The notes under the pieces: model-generated
What the model saw: the letters and a program-made list of their open reading frames with translations, nothing else
Told to the model about the DNA's origin: nothing
The model's database searches: none
Made by a program: the position numbers and the translations under genes
In this document: positions 63,942 to 64,000 of the stretch, in pieces
Layout: every line of letters begins with the position of its first letter
Numbering within the stretch: position 1 is the stretch's first letter
Source of the DNA: Saprospiraceae bacterium
GTDB lineage: Bacteria; Bacteroidota; Bacteroidia; Chitinophagales; Saprospiraceae
Direction: 5' to 3'
Length of the DNA stretch: 64,000 bases
NCBI GenBank assembly: GCA_020627705.1
Contig: JAHDGJ010000011.1
Location: forward strand, 62,001-126,000

Positions 63942-64000
63942 TTAAAAAGTAACATTAGTACCAAATAAAAAGAATCTTGGTTGAGGGTACAATCCTCTGT
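63942..64000 (-). CDS. susC: SusC-like TonB-dependent receptor (C-terminal end only)
   Basis: Reading the minus strand from 63998, the frame gives RGLYPQPRFFLFGTNVTF and then TAA at 63944-63942. The YPQPR pattern and terminal aromatic NVTF are the usual C-terminus of SusC/RagA outer-membrane receptors, and the position directly before susD confirms it. The rest lies beyond the window. Confidence 0.88.
   Translation of the reverse strand, partial: RGLYPQPRFFLFGTNVTF

Noticed and set aside
1-64000. tRNA, rRNA, CRISPR arrays, insertion sequences, integrases or phage genes
   Set aside because: I read the spacers on both strands and found no cloverleaf, spaced repeats, transposase or integrase; scanning by eye may miss degenerate cases.

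Overview
The window is a 64 kb piece of a chromosome from a member of the Bacteroidota, most likely of the Saprospiria/Saprospiraceae type. The evidence is a fused LpxC-FabZ, a SusC/SusD pair, three proteins with C-terminal type IX secretion sorting domains, an AT-rich composition, and a promoter of the TTTG-N19-TAnnTTTG class. One secreted protein (22210-26205) combines a P-domain, a dockerin-like EF-hand module and a sorting domain. I recall that architecture as frequent in Saprospiraceae, so the family assignment is inference. I saw no rRNA, tRNA, CRISPR array, insertion sequence or prophage.

Layout. 1-5.2 kb (+): a 5'-truncated glycosyltransferase fused to a degenerate polyprenyl-phosphate sugar transferase, an M20 amidohydrolase, a sigma54-type response regulator without a DNA-binding domain, and a LOG-family protein. 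5.3-17.6 kb (mostly -): two small membrane proteins, a secreted thioredoxin/TPR protein (+), a porin-like barrel, an LVIVD-repeat secreted protein, a Band-7 protein, FabI, RecN, a TMTC-like membrane TPR protein, and a coupled pair of apparent pseudoenzymes: a DEDDh exonuclease fold missing catalytic residues and a HemC-like fragment. 17.7-21.6 kb (+): the lipid A operon lpxD, lpxC-fabZ, lpxA and an ABC ATPase, with overlapping stops and starts. 21.6-27.3 kb: a MerR regulator, the 1331-residue secreted protein and an M23 peptidase. 27.5-36.4 kb: alaS with two coupled followers, a DsbA-like/DUF1456 pair (-), a YdeP-type molybdopterin oxidoreductase and two SIMPL-like proteins.

36.5-46.3 kb (-) holds a tight catabolic operon: 4-oxalocrotonate decarboxylase, 2-oxopent-4-enoate hydratase, 2-aminomuconate deaminase, acetylating acetaldehyde dehydrogenase, 4-hydroxy-2-oxovalerate aldolase and a semialdehyde dehydrogenase. 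Together they would convert 2-aminomuconate semialdehyde, from 3-hydroxyanthranilate/kynurenine breakdown, to pyruvate and acetyl-CoA. The ring-cleaving dioxygenase and ACMS decarboxylase are not in the window. An erythromycin-esterase-like protein ends the run; a lipoprotein and an M14 carboxypeptidase lie upstream.

46.3-51.8 kb (+) is a mixed operon: small membrane protein, Gfo/Idh oxidoreductase, lipoprotein, complete polyprenyl glycosylphosphotransferase, aroE and proline dehydrogenase. It is followed by a structured 126 bp spacer, a DUF4407 protein and a bestrophin-like channel (-). From 54.5 kb to the end (-) lies a polysaccharide utilisation locus: SusC (C-terminal end only), SusD, a PKD surface lipoprotein, a Calx-beta/GH16, a GH16, a GH3 and a GH5-CBM6 enzyme with a sorting domain. 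The enzyme set points to beta-1,3-glucan (laminarin-type) or mixed-linkage glucan.
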